Positions 32,333 through 43,422 are shown, counted from the first letter of the stretch. The stretch is DNA of 64,000 nucleotides from Cellulomonas sp. SG140 (GCF_025770785.1 NZ_JANZLA010000004.1:186001-250000); one strand, 5' to 3'. A program made the numbers and translations. The notes: generated by a model not told the origin, from the sequence alone.

Positions 32333-33541
32333 TCAGGCGCCCGGGGGCTCAGGGGTGCCGGCGCGCAGCACGCGGAGCGCGAGCACCGTCGCGACGAGGA
32401 CCGCCCCGCCGCACGCCACCACCACCAGGTAGGCGGCACGGGCGCCGCCGGCGTCCACCTGCGCCCCGGCGAGCGACGACGCGATCGACACCCCGACGTT
32501 CAACGCGGTGCCCACCCAGGTCAGCCCCTCCGTCAGGCGTCCCGGCGGGACGTGCGCCTGCACCAGGCCGTTGCCGGTGATGATCGACGGGGAGATGGTG
32601 AACCCGACGGCGAACATCACCGCGGCCAGCGCCCACAGGCTGTCGACCAGGACGAACAGGCACACGCCGACCGCCAGCGCGGCGACGGCCCCCGCGAAGC
32701 GCCGGTGCAGCGGTGCCGCCCACGCCCGTGCGCCGTACAGCAGGCCCGCCAGCAGCGACCCGAGCGCGAACGTCGCCAGCACGAACCCGGCGGCGCCCTT
32801 GTTGCCGTGCTCGTCGGCGAAGGCGACGGTCGCCACCTCGGTGGCCCCGAACAGGCCGCCCATCGGCACGAACACCACGGCGAGCACCGCCATCGCCGGC
32901 AGCCGCAGCACCGTGCCGCGCGCCCGACCCTCGGTGCGCCGCACGGCGGGCGGCTCGGTGGCGCGCTGCGCGCAGAACCACAGCCCGCCGCCCACCACGC
33001 CGACGGCCGCCACCACCAGCCCGGCCTCCGGCCGGACGGCCGTCGCCAGCATCGTCACGGTCACCGGCCCCACCACGAACACCAGCTCGTCCAGCGCCGA
33101 CTCCAACGAGTAGGCGGTGTGCACCGCCCGCCCGTCCCCGGCGAGCACCCACGTCCACCGCGCCCGCACCAGCGACCCGAACGAGCCGCTGCCCGCGCCG
33201 ATCAGCACGGCGGCCCCGAACAGCCACACCGCAGGTGCCCGCATCGCCGACGCCGCCGCCAGCAGCAGCATCCCGCCGCCGGCCAGCACGGTCGCCGGAC
33301 GCATCACCCGCGACTGACCGAAGCGGTCCACCCAGCCGCCGAGCACCGGCGCGGCGACCGCCTGGGCGACGATGTACGTCGCGGACACCGCACCGGCCAG
33401 CGTGTACGAGCCGTACAGCGAGCTGACGGCCAGCACCACGCCGATGCCCACCATCGACATCGGCAGCCGCGCGACGGCCGCCGCGGCGGAGAAGGTCAGC
33501 GCCCCCGGGCGCGACAGGACGTCGCGATACGGGGTGAGCAT
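32333..33541 (-). CDS. MFS transporter, unknown cargo
   Basis: This is a 402-aa twelve-helix major-facilitator protein. GGWVDRFGQSRVMRP is motif A between helices 2 and 3; GSGSFGSLVRARW and the FTISPSIITGNGL segment are typical of a poorly characterised actinobacterial MFS group related to sugar/drug exporters. It lies 50 bases after pgm in the same direction, separated by a hairpin, so it may be only partly co-transcribed. ATG 33541 has no strong Shine-Dalgarno sequence; a CAGACT box lies six bases upstream. Confidence 0.87.
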   Translation of the reverse strand: MLTPYRDVLSRPGALTFSAAAAVARLPMSMVGIGVVLAVSSLYGSYTLAGAVSATYIVAQAVAAPVLGGWVDRFGQSRVMRPATVLAGGGMLLLAAASAMRAPAVWLFGAAVLIGAGSGSFGSLVRARWTWVLAGDGRAVHTAYSLESALDELVFVVGPVTVTMLATAVRPEAGLVVAAVGVVGGGLWFCAQRATEPPAVRRTEGRARGTVLRLPAMAVLAVVFVPMGGLFGATEVATVAFADEHGNKGAAGFVLATFALGSLLAGLLYGARAWAAPLHRRFAGAVAALAVGVCLFVLVDSLWALAAVMFAVGFTISPSIITGNGLVQAHVPPGRLTEGLTWVGTALNVGVSIASSLAGAQVDAGGARAAYLVVVACGGAVLVATVLALRVLRAGTPEPPGA

Positions 33542-33555
33542 GCCGCCAGTCTGTC

Positions 33556-33587
33556 AGCCGGCGCCGACATCCCGTCCGGCGCCGGCT
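33556..33587 (-). terminator. Hairpin after pgm
   Basis: AGCCGGCGCC (33556-33565) and GGCGCCGGCT (33578-33587) form a perfect 10-bp stem with a 12-base loop, starting five bases after the pgm stop. There is no T-tract, so termination may be partial. Confidence 0.45.
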
Positions 33588-33591
33588 CTGC

Positions 33592-35277
<1,686 letters not shown>

Positions 35278-35331
35278 GGGGGGATCTTCTCCCACCGTCG
35301 GGGGTCGGCGCACCCGCCCGGAACCGGCCGA

Positions 35332-35337
35332 TAGGTT
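35332..35337 (+). promoter_or_regulatory. -10 box TAGGTT of a leaderless promoter
   Basis: TAGGTT ends seven bases before the ATG of the DUF5926-like gene; no Shine-Dalgarno sequence. Confidence 0.6.
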
Positions 35338-35344
35338 GTGCCCC

Positions 35345-36169
35345 ATGGCCAAGACGACCACCTCCTTCGTGCTGCGACCGTTCGAGAACCTGCCCGGCGA
35401 GACGGACTGGGTCGCGATGCGCGAGCTGGTGCCCGCCGCGACCGCCACCGTCCGCACGACCGCCGAGCACGGTGCCCGCGAGGTCGTCGTCACCACCGTC
35501 CTCCCCGACGCCTGGGCTGCCCTGCACCGGGCCGACGGCACCGTGATGGTGGCGCTGCAGACGCGCAGCAGCTCCGGCGACGCGAGCCGTGACCTCGCCG
35601 AGGCGCTGCTGCGCGCGCTCGACGCCGAGCCCGGCACCGCGATCGAGAACCTCGGCCTGCCCACGCCGGGCCCCCGGCTGCAGGACGTGCTGGACCTCTC
35701 GGTGCCGTTCGAGGTGACTCTGCTCGACTCGTTCGAGTACTGGCTCGACCCCGCCGCCGAGCGCACGCCGGACGTCGAGGCGGCTCTCGAGGAGGCCGAC
35801 TCCGGCATCATCGACACCCGCAAGCTCCCCGGGGTCGAGTCCGCGTACTGGTGCCGCATGGGCGCCAAGGAGTTCCTGCGCTGGGTGCAGCCGCTCGACG
35901 AGCAGCAGGTGCTGGACGGGCTGGCCCGCCTGCACGGCCGCCGCGAGTCCGGCTTCGAGGACGCCAAGTTCATCGGCTACTTCCGCGCGGCCGGCCTGGT
36001 GGTCCCGGTGTGGGAGCTGGCCCGCGGCACCGAGGCCGAGGAGATCGAGGACGCCGTCAAGGCGTTCGCTCCGCGGTTCGCCGCCGCGGTGGCCGACGAC
36101 TCGCCGCTCGACGCGAACGCCCGCCGCGCCCGCGCCGGTCTGGTGGCCCGCCAGGTCACCCTGCGCTGA
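35345..36169 (+). CDS. DUF5926-like conserved actinobacterial protein
   Basis: This 274-aa soluble protein has no catalytic motif I can name. Recognisable blocks are [20 protein letters not shown] near the start, [20 protein letters not shown] (about 117-136) and [18 protein letters not shown] (about 164-181). The pattern matches a family widespread in actinobacteria (DUF5926, sometimes mislabelled as topoisomerase). ATG 35345 is leaderless with TAGGTT seven bases upstream. It shares a divergent gap of 67 bases with pgm. Confidence 0.75.
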   Translation: MAKTTTSFVLRPFENLPGETDWVAMRELVPAATATVRTTAEHGAREVVVTTVLPDAWAALHRADGTVMVALQTRSSSGDASRDLAEALLRALDAEPGTAIENLGLPTPGPRLQDVLDLSVPFEVTLLDSFEYWLDPAAERTPDVEAALEEADSGIIDTRKLPGVESAYWCRMGAKEFLRWVQPLDEQQVLDGLARLHGRRESGFEDAKFIGYFRAAGLVVPVWELARGTEAEEIEDAVKAFAPRFAAAVADDSPLDANARRARAGLVARQVTLR

Positions 36170-36238
36170 CCTCGGGCGCCCGCGGGGGCCGTCCGGGTGA
36201 ACGTGGGCCTCGACCGGCGAGGTTGTGGAGGCCGTCGT

Positions 36239-36244
36239 TAGGCT
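36239..36244 (+). promoter_or_regulatory. -10 box TAGGCT of a leaderless promoter
   Basis: TAGGCT ends six bases before the GTG of the GT2 gene. The start codon itself lies inside the perfect palindrome GGTCACGTGACC (36245-36256). Confidence 0.6.
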
Positions 36245-36250
36245 GGTCAC

Positions 36251-37189
36251 GTGACCAGGTCCGGCGACAGCACCCGCGAGCGGGGAGCAGTCACCGACCA
36301 GGGAGCAGGTGAGGGCGCCGAGCAGGCGCCGTCCGCGGACGGGCCCGCAGTCGCAGACGCGGACCCGCCGTCGGCCTCGGCCCGCCCCGCCCGGGCCGAG
36401 TCGGTGCGCATCGGCGCAGGACGCCCGCCGCGCCGGCAACGGGTGGCGGTGATCATCCCCGCCAAGGACGAGTCGCGGCGCATCGCCACCACGGTCCGCT
36501 CGGCACGCGCGATCCCCGGCGTCGACCTGGTGCTCGTGGTCGACGACGGCTCGGAGGACGCCACCCAGCACGTCGCCCGGGAGGCCGGTGCCGTCGTCGT
36601 GCGTCATTCCCACAACCGCGGCAAGGCCGCCGCGATGGAGACCGGCGCGGCGGTCGTCGCGATGCGCGACGCCCCGGACCGGCCGCCGCGCTTCCTGCTG
36701 TTCCTCGACGGCGACCTGGCGGAGTCGGCGGTGCACGCCGCCCCGCTGGTGCCGCCCGTGCTGGCCGGTGAGGCGGACCTGACGATCGCGCTGCTGCCGC
36801 CGCAGCCCGGGGCGGGCGGGCACGGGATCGTCGTCGGTGCCGCGCGGCACGGGATCGCGGCCCTCACGGGATGGACGCCCACCCAGCCGCTGTCCGGCAT
36901 CCGTTGCCTGACGCGCGAGGCGTACGAGGCGGCGACGCCGCTGGCGCACGGCTGGGGCGTCGAGACCGGCATGACCATCGACCTGCTGCGGCAGGGGTTC
37001 CGGGTGCTCGAGGTGCCGTGCGACCTGCACCACCGTCCGTCGGGAGCCGACTGGAAGGGGCAGCTGCACCGGGCGGCGCAGTACCGGGACGTGCAGCTGG
37101 CGCTGAGCGCCCGACGGGCGCGCGCCGCGGGCGGCGTGGTCCGCGGAGTGTTCAGCGCGAAGCGGCCGGCCCGGGGTCCGCAGCTCTGA
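36251..37189 (+). CDS. Family 2 glycosyltransferase
   Basis: This 312-aa GT-A fold enzyme would transfer a sugar from a nucleotide or lipid-linked donor. After a disordered N-terminus of about 60 residues come VAVIIPAKDESRRIATTVRS, the donor-site VVDDGSEDAT and the metal-binding LFLDGDLAES, the DxD equivalent. GWTPTQPLSGIRCLTREAYE and WGVETGMTIDLLRQ correspond to the acceptor side. It lacks membrane helices, unlike DPM-type relatives. The leaderless GTG start has TAGGCT six bases upstream. Its 3' end overlaps the convergent membrane-protein gene by 38 bases. Confidence 0.86.
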   Translation: MTRSGDSTRERGAVTDQGAGEGAEQAPSADGPAVADADPPSASARPARAESVRIGAGRPPRRQRVAVIIPAKDESRRIATTVRSARAIPGVDLVLVVDDGSEDATQHVAREAGAVVVRHSHNRGKAAAMETGAAVVAMRDAPDRPPRFLLFLDGDLAESAVHAAPLVPPVLAGEADLTIALLPPQPGAGGHGIVVGAARHGIAALTGWTPTQPLSGIRCLTREAYEAATPLAHGWGVETGMTIDLLRQGFRVLEVPCDLHHRPSGADWKGQLHRAAQYRDVQLALSARRARAAGGVVRGVFSAKRPARGPQL

Positions 37190-39365
37190 CGGCGCGGTGG
37201 TCGTCCCGCAGCCGGGCGACAGCGGCGAGCAGCAGCGGGCCGAGGAGTGCGATCCCGGTCGCCGGGATGATGATCCCGGAGTCGTTCATCAGGAACCCGA
37301 CCACCATGGCGGCGCCCCACGCCGCAAGGCCGGCGCGCAGCAGCGGCACCCGCGGAGCCAGCCCGCCCAGGTCCGTGTCCCGCAGCCGGCGGCCCTGCCG
37401 ACGCGCGTGCCGCACCAGCGCGAGCCAGCCCAGCGCCACGGCAACGACCAGCAGCACCAGCACGCGCCAGTCGCCCAGCACGTGCAGGTTCGCGGACTCC
37501 TTGCGCGCGAGCACGGTCCACAGGCCACCCTGCAGCAGGGTCGCGACGAACCGGCCCAGATGGGTCCGCTCCGCCGGCGGCCGCAGGTAGTCGAGCACCA
37601 TCAGGGTCCCGACGACGAGCACACCGGCAGCCACCACCAGCAGCACCGTCCGCCACCGGACCTGCCGCCCGCTGACCACCACGGCGAGCAGCCCGAACAT
37701 CAGCAGCAGCGCCACCGGCCCGCCCGCATCGCTGCCGAGCCCCGGCGTGCCGTCCACCACGACCACCACCAGTCCCAGCGCGGCCACCGCGGCGACGGCC
37801 GCCCACCGCCGACCCCGGCGCACCAGCACGTCCGCGACCACCACCGCCAGCACCATCCCGGCCGTCGCCGCCAGGGCGAACGCCTGGTTGCTCCAGCCGT
37901 AGAACCGTGCGCCGAGCAGCCGGTGACCACCCATCGGCGTGTCCACGGTCAGCGGTGAGCCGAGCACCGCGTCGGCCAGCAGCACACCGACCGTTACGGT
38001 CGTCACGGCGGCTGCCGTCCCCAGCACGGTGCGCCGCCACGGACCCACCAGCGCCGGCACCGCCAGCAGCACCGCCCAGCCGAGGGCCGCCGCGCCGAGC
38101 GCCACACCCGGCGCACCGGCCCGCCACCACGGCACCAGCGCGACCAGGAAGGACGAGACGGGCAGCAGCGCCACCATCGTGCCGGCCACCTGCAGCGACC
38201 GCAGCACCGGGCGTGACGGCCGCCGACCCCCGCGCAGCAGCAGGGCGGCGACGACGACGAACAGCACCACGAGGATCAGCAGCCCGGCGTTGAACGTGCC
38301 CGAGACGCGGGTGATCGCCAGCGCCTCGCGCTGCACGTCGAGCAGACGGGCCAGCCGGGCGTCGGCCGTCGAGGGGCCAGCGGCGTGGCCGATGGTCGAG
38401 CCGACCAGCCCTGCACCACGGTCCCGCAGGCCGAGCGCGGCCAGCACGGTGGCCGGGACGTCCGCCGTCTGCACCAGACCCGTCTGCCGCGTGGCGCCGG
38501 AGGTCAGCAAGGCAGAGTCGTACCGACCGCCGTCCGGAGCCGGTCCGGTCGCGGCGACCAGCTGGAGGTCGGGGCTGCCGGAGTCGGTCAGGGAGGCGAC
38601 CAGCACGGTGGTGCCGGGGTCGGCGGCCTCGAGCGCCCCACCGACCATCGAGTCGACCGCGGCGAGCTGCGTCGAGCGGTCCGCCGTCCCGGCGCGCTCC
38701 GCCGCACCCGCGCGCACGCCCCCGGCGTCGACGACGACCACCCGAGCAGACGCCAGCGCATCGCGCACCACCCCGGTCAGCCGGGAGGCCGACGACGGCA
38801 GCGCCGCGTACCGTCCCACCACCTGGCCGTCCGTCCCGGCGAGCGCCACCGCCGCCCCTGGACCGACCGCCGCCGTCGCCACCCCGGCGCTGCGCAGCGC
38901 CTCGCCGAAGCTCCCGGCCTTCGCGTCGTACTGCTGCGCCGCCAGCGCCGCCCGGTCCGCGGCCCACCCCGGTACGGCCCCGCCGACGGGCTCGTCGAGA
39001 GCCGCACAGGTCCCACCGGCCCGCGGCCCGGCCGCCTTGGTCCCCGCCGAGACGGTCAACCACCCGTCCGCCGGGCACCCGGTCGCCTCGACACCGCGGG
39101 TGCTGGCCACCGCCAGCCCGCCCGTGCGGGACAGCCGCCACAGGGCCGGTGTCGCGGTGGCGGACACGTCGCTCCACCGCACCCCGCTGGTGCCGACCAC
39201 CAGCACCGGACCGGGCACGGCCCCGGGAGCGGCCGTCGTCCCGGGCGACCCTGTCGAGCCGGCCCCCGCCGCCCCCGTCAGCACCGTCACCAGACCGGCG
39301 AGCAGCGCCGTGACCAGGCCGGTCGCGACCACCCGCCGAGCCAGGGGACCGCGGCGGGCACGCAC
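37152..39365 (-). CDS. Large membrane protein with alkaline-phosphatase-like extracellular domain
   Basis: The 737-aa protein has an N-terminal signal/anchor helix (about 10-32), an outside domain of about 300 residues and then about 11 helices (345-710). The outside part starts with VLVVGTSGVRWSDVSATATP and later has VVVVDAGGVRAG and GTTVLVASLTDSG, a pattern of the phosphatase/sulfatase-like superfamily, though the metal ligands look incomplete. I do not know its substrate; cell-envelope work is likely. The GTG start has TAGGCT six bases upstream, so it is leaderless. It sits between the GT2 gene and pheA. Confidence 0.68.
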   Translation of the reverse strand: MRARRGPLARRVVATGLVTALLAGLVTVLTGAAGAGSTGSPGTTAAPGAVPGPVLVVGTSGVRWSDVSATATPALWRLSRTGGLAVASTRGVEATGCPADGWLTVSAGTKAAGPRAGGTCAALDEPVGGAVPGWAADRAALAAQQYDAKAGSFGEALRSAGVATAAVGPGAAVALAGTDGQVVGRYAALPSSASRLTGVVRDALASARVVVVDAGGVRAGAAERAGTADRSTQLAAVDSMVGGALEAADPGTTVLVASLTDSGSPDLQLVAATGPAPDGGRYDSALLTSGATRQTGLVQTADVPATVLAALGLRDRGAGLVGSTIGHAAGPSTADARLARLLDVQREALAITRVSGTFNAGLLILVVLFVVVAALLLRGGRRPSRPVLRSLQVAGTMVALLPVSSFLVALVPWWRAGAPGVALGAAALGWAVLLAVPALVGPWRRTVLGTAAAVTTVTVGVLLADAVLGSPLTVDTPMGGHRLLGARFYGWSNQAFALAATAGMVLAVVVADVLVRRGRRWAAVAAVAALGLVVVVVDGTPGLGSDAGGPVALLLMFGLLAVVVSGRQVRWRTVLLVVAAGVLVVGTLMVLDYLRPPAERTHLGRFVATLLQGGLWTVLARKESANLHVLGDWRVLVLLVVAVALGWLALVRHARRQGRRLRDTDLGGLAPRVPLLRAGLAAWGAAMVVGFLMNDSGIIIPATGIALLGPLLLAAVARLRDDHRAVRAADPGPAASR

Positions 39366-39371
39366 CCGGCT

Positions 39372-39377
39372 AGCCTA
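39372..39377 (-). promoter_or_regulatory. -10 box TAGGCT of a leaderless promoter
   Basis: TAGGCT (minus strand) ends six bases before the GTG of the large membrane-protein gene at 39365. Confidence 0.6.
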
Positions 39378-39420
39378 CGCAGCGCACTCCTCTGCACCCC
39401 GACGGCCTCCAGGAGGACCG

Positions 39421-40380
39421 ATGAGCGACCGCCCCCGGTACGCCTACCTCGGACCGGCCGGCACGTTCACCGAGGAGGCGCTGCTGCAGGTGGTGCGGCC
39501 CGACGAGGCCGTGCTGCTGCCGCAGACGGACGTCGGCTCGGCGATCGGCGCGGTGCGGGCCGGTGCTGCCGACTTCGCCGTGGTCGCCATCGAGAGCACC
39601 GTCGAGGGCGGCGTCACCGCCACGCTCGACGCCCTCGCCACCGGCGAGCCGCTGGTGGTGCTGCGCGAGATCCTCGTCCCCGTCCAGTTCACGCTGGCCG
39701 CCGCGCCCGGCCGGCAGCTGGCCGACGTGCACCGCATCAGCGCCCACCCGCACGCCTGGGTGCAGTGCCGGAACTGGTTGGCCGAGCGCCTGCCGCACGC
39801 GGTGCACGTGCCGGCCACCTCGAACACCGCGCCGGCCGCCCTGATCGCCGAGCGCCTGACCGACCCGTCGCTCCCGCCGCTCGCCTTCGACGCCGCCCTG
39901 GTGCCGCCGGCCGCGGTCCCCACGTACGGCCTGGCGGCGCTCGCCGACGAGGTGGCCGACAACGACGCGCTGGTCACCCGGTTCGTCGTCGTCGGCCACC
40001 CGGGCGAGGTCCCCGCACCGACCGGCGCCGACAAGACGAGCCTGGTGGTGCACCTGCCGGACAACGAGGCGGGCGCCCTGCTGGCGATGCTCGAGCAGTT
40101 CGCCGTCCGGGGCGTGAACCTGTCCCGCATCGAGTCGCGCCCCATCGGCGACGCGCTGGGCCGGTACTCGTTCTCGATCGACGCCGAGGGGCACATCCTC
40201 GACGAGCGCGTCGGCGAGGCGATCATGGGCCTGCGCCGGCGCTGCCCGTACGTCCGCTTCCTCGGCTCCTACCCCCGCGCCGACGCGCTCCCGCCGACCG
40301 TCCACGCGGGCACGTCGGACGCCGAGTTCGTCGACGCCCGCACGTGGCTGCGCGCCCTCCGCGCCGGCCAGGCCACCTGA
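39421..40380 (+). CDS. pheA: Prephenate dehydratase PheA
   Basis: PheA converts prephenate to phenylpyruvate in phenylalanine synthesis. The 319-aa monofunctional enzyme begins with YAYLGPAGTFTEEAL (7-21). It has VVAIESTVEGGVTATLD, the catalytic TRF motif in NDALVTRFVVVG, and a C-terminal ACT domain (about 202-280) with the phenylalanine-binding ESRP in LSRIESRPIGD, so it should be feedback-inhibited. AGGAGG lies five bases before the ATG. A 35-bp tandem repeat that begins within its last codons follows the stop. Confidence 0.95.
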   Translation: MSDRPRYAYLGPAGTFTEEALLQVVRPDEAVLLPQTDVGSAIGAVRAGAADFAVVAIESTVEGGVTATLDALATGEPLVVLREILVPVQFTLAAAPGRQLADVHRISAHPHAWVQCRNWLAERLPHAVHVPATSNTAPAALIAERLTDPSLPPLAFDAALVPPAAVPTYGLAALADEVADNDALVTRFVVVGHPGEVPAPTGADKTSLVVHLPDNEAGALLAMLEQFAVRGVNLSRIESRPIGDALGRYSFSIDAEGHILDERVGEAIMGLRRRCPYVRFLGSYPRADALPPTVHAGTSDAEFVDARTWLRALRAGQAT

Positions 40381-40460
40381 CGCGCCGCGGCCCGCGCGGC
40401 GGCCAGACGACCTGACGCGCCGCGGCCCGCGCGGCGGCCAGGCGACCTGACGCGCCGCCG
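40366..40460. repeat. 35-bp GC-rich tandem repeat after pheA
   Basis: Two full 35-bp units start at 40381 and 40416 (CGCGCCGCGGCCCGCGCGGC...) and a partial third at 40451. The last 15 bases of pheA (GGCCAGGCCACCTGA) are a diverged copy of the end of the unit. The units differ by a single A/G. Each can fold back (CCGCG/CGCGG), so together they may act as a two-way terminator in the convergent gap before 40462. Confidence 0.75.
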
Positions 40461-40461
40461 G

Positions 40462-41286
40462 CTACGGCAGCAGCGGCGCGAACCCGTCGATCAGCCCCGC
40501 CAGCGCGGCCGGCGCCTCCAGCGGGATCAGGTGCCCGGACGGCAGCACCTCGAGCCGCGCGTCCGGCACGTACGGCAGCAGGTTGTCCCGCAGCACCTCG
40601 ACCGGTTCCACGTGGTCGTGGTCGCCGCCGACCACCAGCGTCGGCACGTCGATCGCCGGTGTCAGCCCGCTGACGTCCTCGGCGATGCCCCGCAGCGGCC
40701 ACTCGTCGCGGGCCTCCGCGCCGCTGGCCCGCGAGTCGGCCAGCACCTGCAGCTTCAGCTCCTCCGGCAGAGGAGTGCCGGTCAGCACGTGGTCGCGCAC
40801 CCCGGCGATCGACTGGTCGGTGTCGTAGGCGTGCGCCAGCTGTGCCTGGTACTCCGACGAGATCATCGCGGCGGGCCGCGCCGGCCCGGGTGCCACCAGC
40901 ACCAGCCCCAGAAGGCCGGCCGGACGGCCGGCGGCCACCAGCTGGGCCACCTTGCCGCCCATCGAGTGCCCGACCAGCACGTGCTCCCGCACGCCCGCCT
41001 CGGCGATCACCCCGAGGACGTCCGCGGCGAGCTGGTGCAGCGAGTACGGTCCCGGCAGGTGCTGCGAGCGACCCCAGCCGCGCAGGTCGAGCGCCAGCAC
41101 GTCGCGCCCCGGCAACCGGTCGACGACGGCGTCCCAGGTGCGTGCCGACCCGCCCCAGTAGTGCAGCAGGACGAGCGTCGGGCCGGTACCGGCGCGATGG
41201 TCGTAAGTGGGCAGGCCGCTACCGGCCGCGGAGGCGGCGTCGGTCGACGGTCGGACGGTCGTGGTGGTGATCTCCGTGTTCTCCAT
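40462..41286 (-). CDS. Alpha/beta hydrolase
   Basis: This 274-aa alpha/beta-fold hydrolase has the nucleophile elbow VGHSMGGK (Ser), the oxyanion block LLHYWGGSARTW and the late acid/histidine motifs VVGGDHDHVEP and LPSGHLIPLE. It resembles esterases and haloperoxidase-like proteins; substrate unknown. ATG 41286. The divergent AraC-type gene starts about 55 bases away, so it is likely its regulatory target. Confidence 0.86.
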   Translation of the reverse strand: MENTEITTTTVRPSTDAASAAGSGLPTYDHRAGTGPTLVLLHYWGGSARTWDAVVDRLPGRDVLALDLRGWGRSQHLPGPYSLHQLAADVLGVIAEAGVREHVLVGHSMGGKVAQLVAAGRPAGLLGLVLVAPGPARPAAMISSEYQAQLAHAYDTDQSIAGVRDHVLTGTPLPEELKLQVLADSRASGAEARDEWPLRGIAEDVSGLTPAIDVPTLVVGGDHDHVEPVEVLRDNLLPYVPDARLEVLPSGHLIPLEAPAALAGLIDGFAPLLP

Positions 41287-41340
41287 GGCTCCATCCCACC
41301 GGAGCCACGCACGACGAGCATCGGGCGAACCAGTCGCGTG

Positions 41341-42195
41341 ATGGTGAAAACTGGACACGTGCCAGCCGTGCAGCAGCTGACGTACCAGCCGCTCGGCGGG
41401 GTGCCACGTCCCGTCGAGGTGCTCACCTTCGACCGGCTCCGCGAGCTCAGCGCGGGGGGTACCCAGCGGGCCGACTTCCACGTCGTCGCCGTCGTCGACC
41501 GCGGGCACGGGGCCGTCACCGTCGACTTCCGCCGGCACCGGCTCGGTCCCCGCTCGGCGGTCTGGATCCCGCCGGGCGCCGTGCACCGCTGGGACGACAT
41601 CGAGGAGCTGTCCGGCCGTCTGGTGCTGTTCGTCCCGAGCGCACCCGCCACCCCGGCCACCCGCCGGCTCAGTGCAGCACCGAACCAGGCGCCGACGTGG
41701 ACGGTCGGACCGGACTGGCCCCTGCTCACCGCGGCCCTCGACCACCTCGAGCTCGAGGCCGCTGCCGGACCGTCGGAGCTCGCCGCCCTCCTCCTGTCGG
41801 CCCTCCTCCTGCGGCTGGACCCGCCCGGCCGGGACCCCGAGCCCGACGACTCGCTGTTCGCGCTGTTCCGGGACCGCGTCGAGGAGGGTTTCCGTACGCA
41901 CCGCGACGCCGGGTACTACGCGAGGGCACTCGGCTACGCACCCCGGACGCTGTCCCGGGCGGTCCAGCGCGCCACGGGCGGCACCGCCAAGGCCTACCTG
42001 ACCGAGCGCGTGGTCCTCGAGGCGGAGCGCCTGCTCGCGCACGACGGCGTCACGGCCGCCCGCTGCGCGCGCGAGCTGGGCTTCCCGGACGCGACGAGCT
42101 TCTCGGTGTTCTTCCGCACCGCCACCGGGCTGCCGCCGGCCCGCTGGCTGGCGCAGTGGCGCGACGCCCCCACCGGCCACGAGCCGACGTCCTGA
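41341..42195 (+). CDS. AraC-family transcriptional regulator
   Basis: This is a protein of about 284 aa with an N-terminal cupin-like sensor (about 15-120; FHVVAVVDRGHGAVTVDF, WIPPGAVHRWD) and a C-terminal double helix-turn-helix (about 180-284). The DNA-binding part is readable as LGYAPRTLSRAVQRATGGTA and ARELGFPDATSFSVFFRTAT. It probably activates or controls the divergent hydrolase gene. Start is uncertain: ATG 41341 is used, but GTG at 41338, 41344 or 41359 are in frame, and 41359 has an AAAACT box six bases upstream. Confidence 0.85.
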   Translation: MVKTGHVPAVQQLTYQPLGGVPRPVEVLTFDRLRELSAGGTQRADFHVVAVVDRGHGAVTVDFRRHRLGPRSAVWIPPGAVHRWDDIEELSGRLVLFVPSAPATPATRRLSAAPNQAPTWTVGPDWPLLTAALDHLELEAAAGPSELAALLLSALLLRLDPPGRDPEPDDSLFALFRDRVEEGFRTHRDAGYYARALGYAPRTLSRAVQRATGGTAKAYLTERVVLEAERLLAHDGVTAARCARELGFPDATSFSVFFRTATGLPPARWLAQWRDAPTGHEPTS

Positions 42196-42255
42196 CCCAG
42201 CCCCTCGAGCGGGCTGGACCCGGGCCTGCGCCCGGCCGTCCCGACCCGGGTCCGA

Positions 42256-43422
42256 TCAGCTCGCGGGTGCCGGCACCCGCACGACGAGCGCGCCCGGGTC
42301 CACCCGTGCCGCCAGCTCTGCCACCTGTCCCAGCACGTCCCCGTCCAGCTGCACGTGCTCGCCCCCGGACAGCTGCATCTCCACCGACCGCGCCCGGGTG
42401 TGGTCGATCCGCCCGATCCGCGCCGGCAGCGGGTTCCGCAGCCCGAACCCCTGCAGCACCACCTCGCCGAGCAGCTGCGCCCAGCCGGCCACCCCGCCGC
42501 GCGTGTCGATCGCGGCGATGTCCAGCCAGCCGTCGTCGAGCACCGCGTCCGGCAGCAGCTGCAGGCCGCCGGGCAGCTTCCCGCAGTTGCCCACCAGCAG
42601 GCTGCGCAGCCGCAGCTCCTGCCACGCCCGGCCGTCCAGCTTCACCCGCACCCGGCTGCGCCGCCCGTGCAGGTGCTGCACCCCGGCGACGAAGTAGGCG
42701 ATCCAGCCGACCTTGGCCTTGAGGTCCTCGTCGGTGCTGGCCACCATCGCGGCGTCGAACCCGACCCCGCCGATCACCAGGAAGATGTGCTCGCGGTCCG
42801 GATCGGGGTCGGCGGCCGGGCCGGTCACCTCCTCGTCCGGGTCCTCGGCGTCCGCAGCCGCCCACCGCTGCACGGCCACCCAGCCGACGTCGATGGTCCG
42901 GTCCTTGCCGTCCAGCGCCGCGGTGATCGCCGCCGCCGGGTCGCCCACCGGGATGTCGAGGTTGCGCGCCAGCAGGTTCCCCGTGCCGAGGGGGAGCAGC
43001 GCCATCGGTACGTCGGTGTGCACCAGCGCCTCGGCGACCGCGCGCACGGTCCCGTCACCACCGACCGCCACGACGAGCTTCGCGCCGCGCTCCACCGCCT
43101 CGCGCGCCTGCCCCACGCCGGGGTCCTCGACGGTGGTCTCGAGCCACAGGGGCTCGGGCAGGTACCGCTCGGAGCAGGCCTTGACCACCTGGGTGCGCAG
43201 CGCGGCGACGTCAGGCTTGGACGGGTTGGCGACGAAGGCGACGAGCGGCCGCTCCTCGTCGTCCGGCCCCGTCAGCACCTCCGCAGCGGCGGCCGGCGCA
43301 CCGGCTGCCCCCGGGTGACCCAGCCGTCCGGCGGCCTGCCGACGGGCCACCCACACCGCCAGCACGATCGCGACCAGCGCGAGCACCGCAGCCGTCAGCC
43401 CCAGCCAGTCGTGCCATGTCAT
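42256..43422 (-). CDS. Diacylglycerol-kinase-family lipid kinase
   Basis: The 388-aa protein has one N-terminal membrane helix (about 7-27), a linker, then the catalytic fold of the DgkB/YegS type. ATP is bound by VVAVGGDGTVRAVAEAL with GGDGT at 121-125, and the second glycine loop is PLGTGNLLARN (144-154). It phosphorylates diacylglycerol or a related lipid at the inner face of the membrane. ATG 43422 has TAGATT seven bases upstream and no Shine-Dalgarno sequence, so it is leaderless. It is divergent from serS. Confidence 0.9.
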   Translation of the reverse strand: MTWHDWLGLTAAVLALVAIVLAVWVARRQAAGRLGHPGAAGAPAAAAEVLTGPDDEERPLVAFVANPSKPDVAALRTQVVKACSERYLPEPLWLETTVEDPGVGQAREAVERGAKLVVAVGGDGTVRAVAEALVHTDVPMALLPLGTGNLLARNLDIPVGDPAAAITAALDGKDRTIDVGWVAVQRWAAADAEDPDEEVTGPAADPDPDREHIFLVIGGVGFDAAMVASTDEDLKAKVGWIAYFVAGVQHLHGRRSRVRVKLDGRAWQELRLRSLLVGNCGKLPGGLQLLPDAVLDDGWLDIAAIDTRGGVAGWAQLLGEVVLQGFGLRNPLPARIGRIDHTRARSVEMQLSGGEHVQLDGDVLGQVAELAARVDPGALVVRVPAPAS

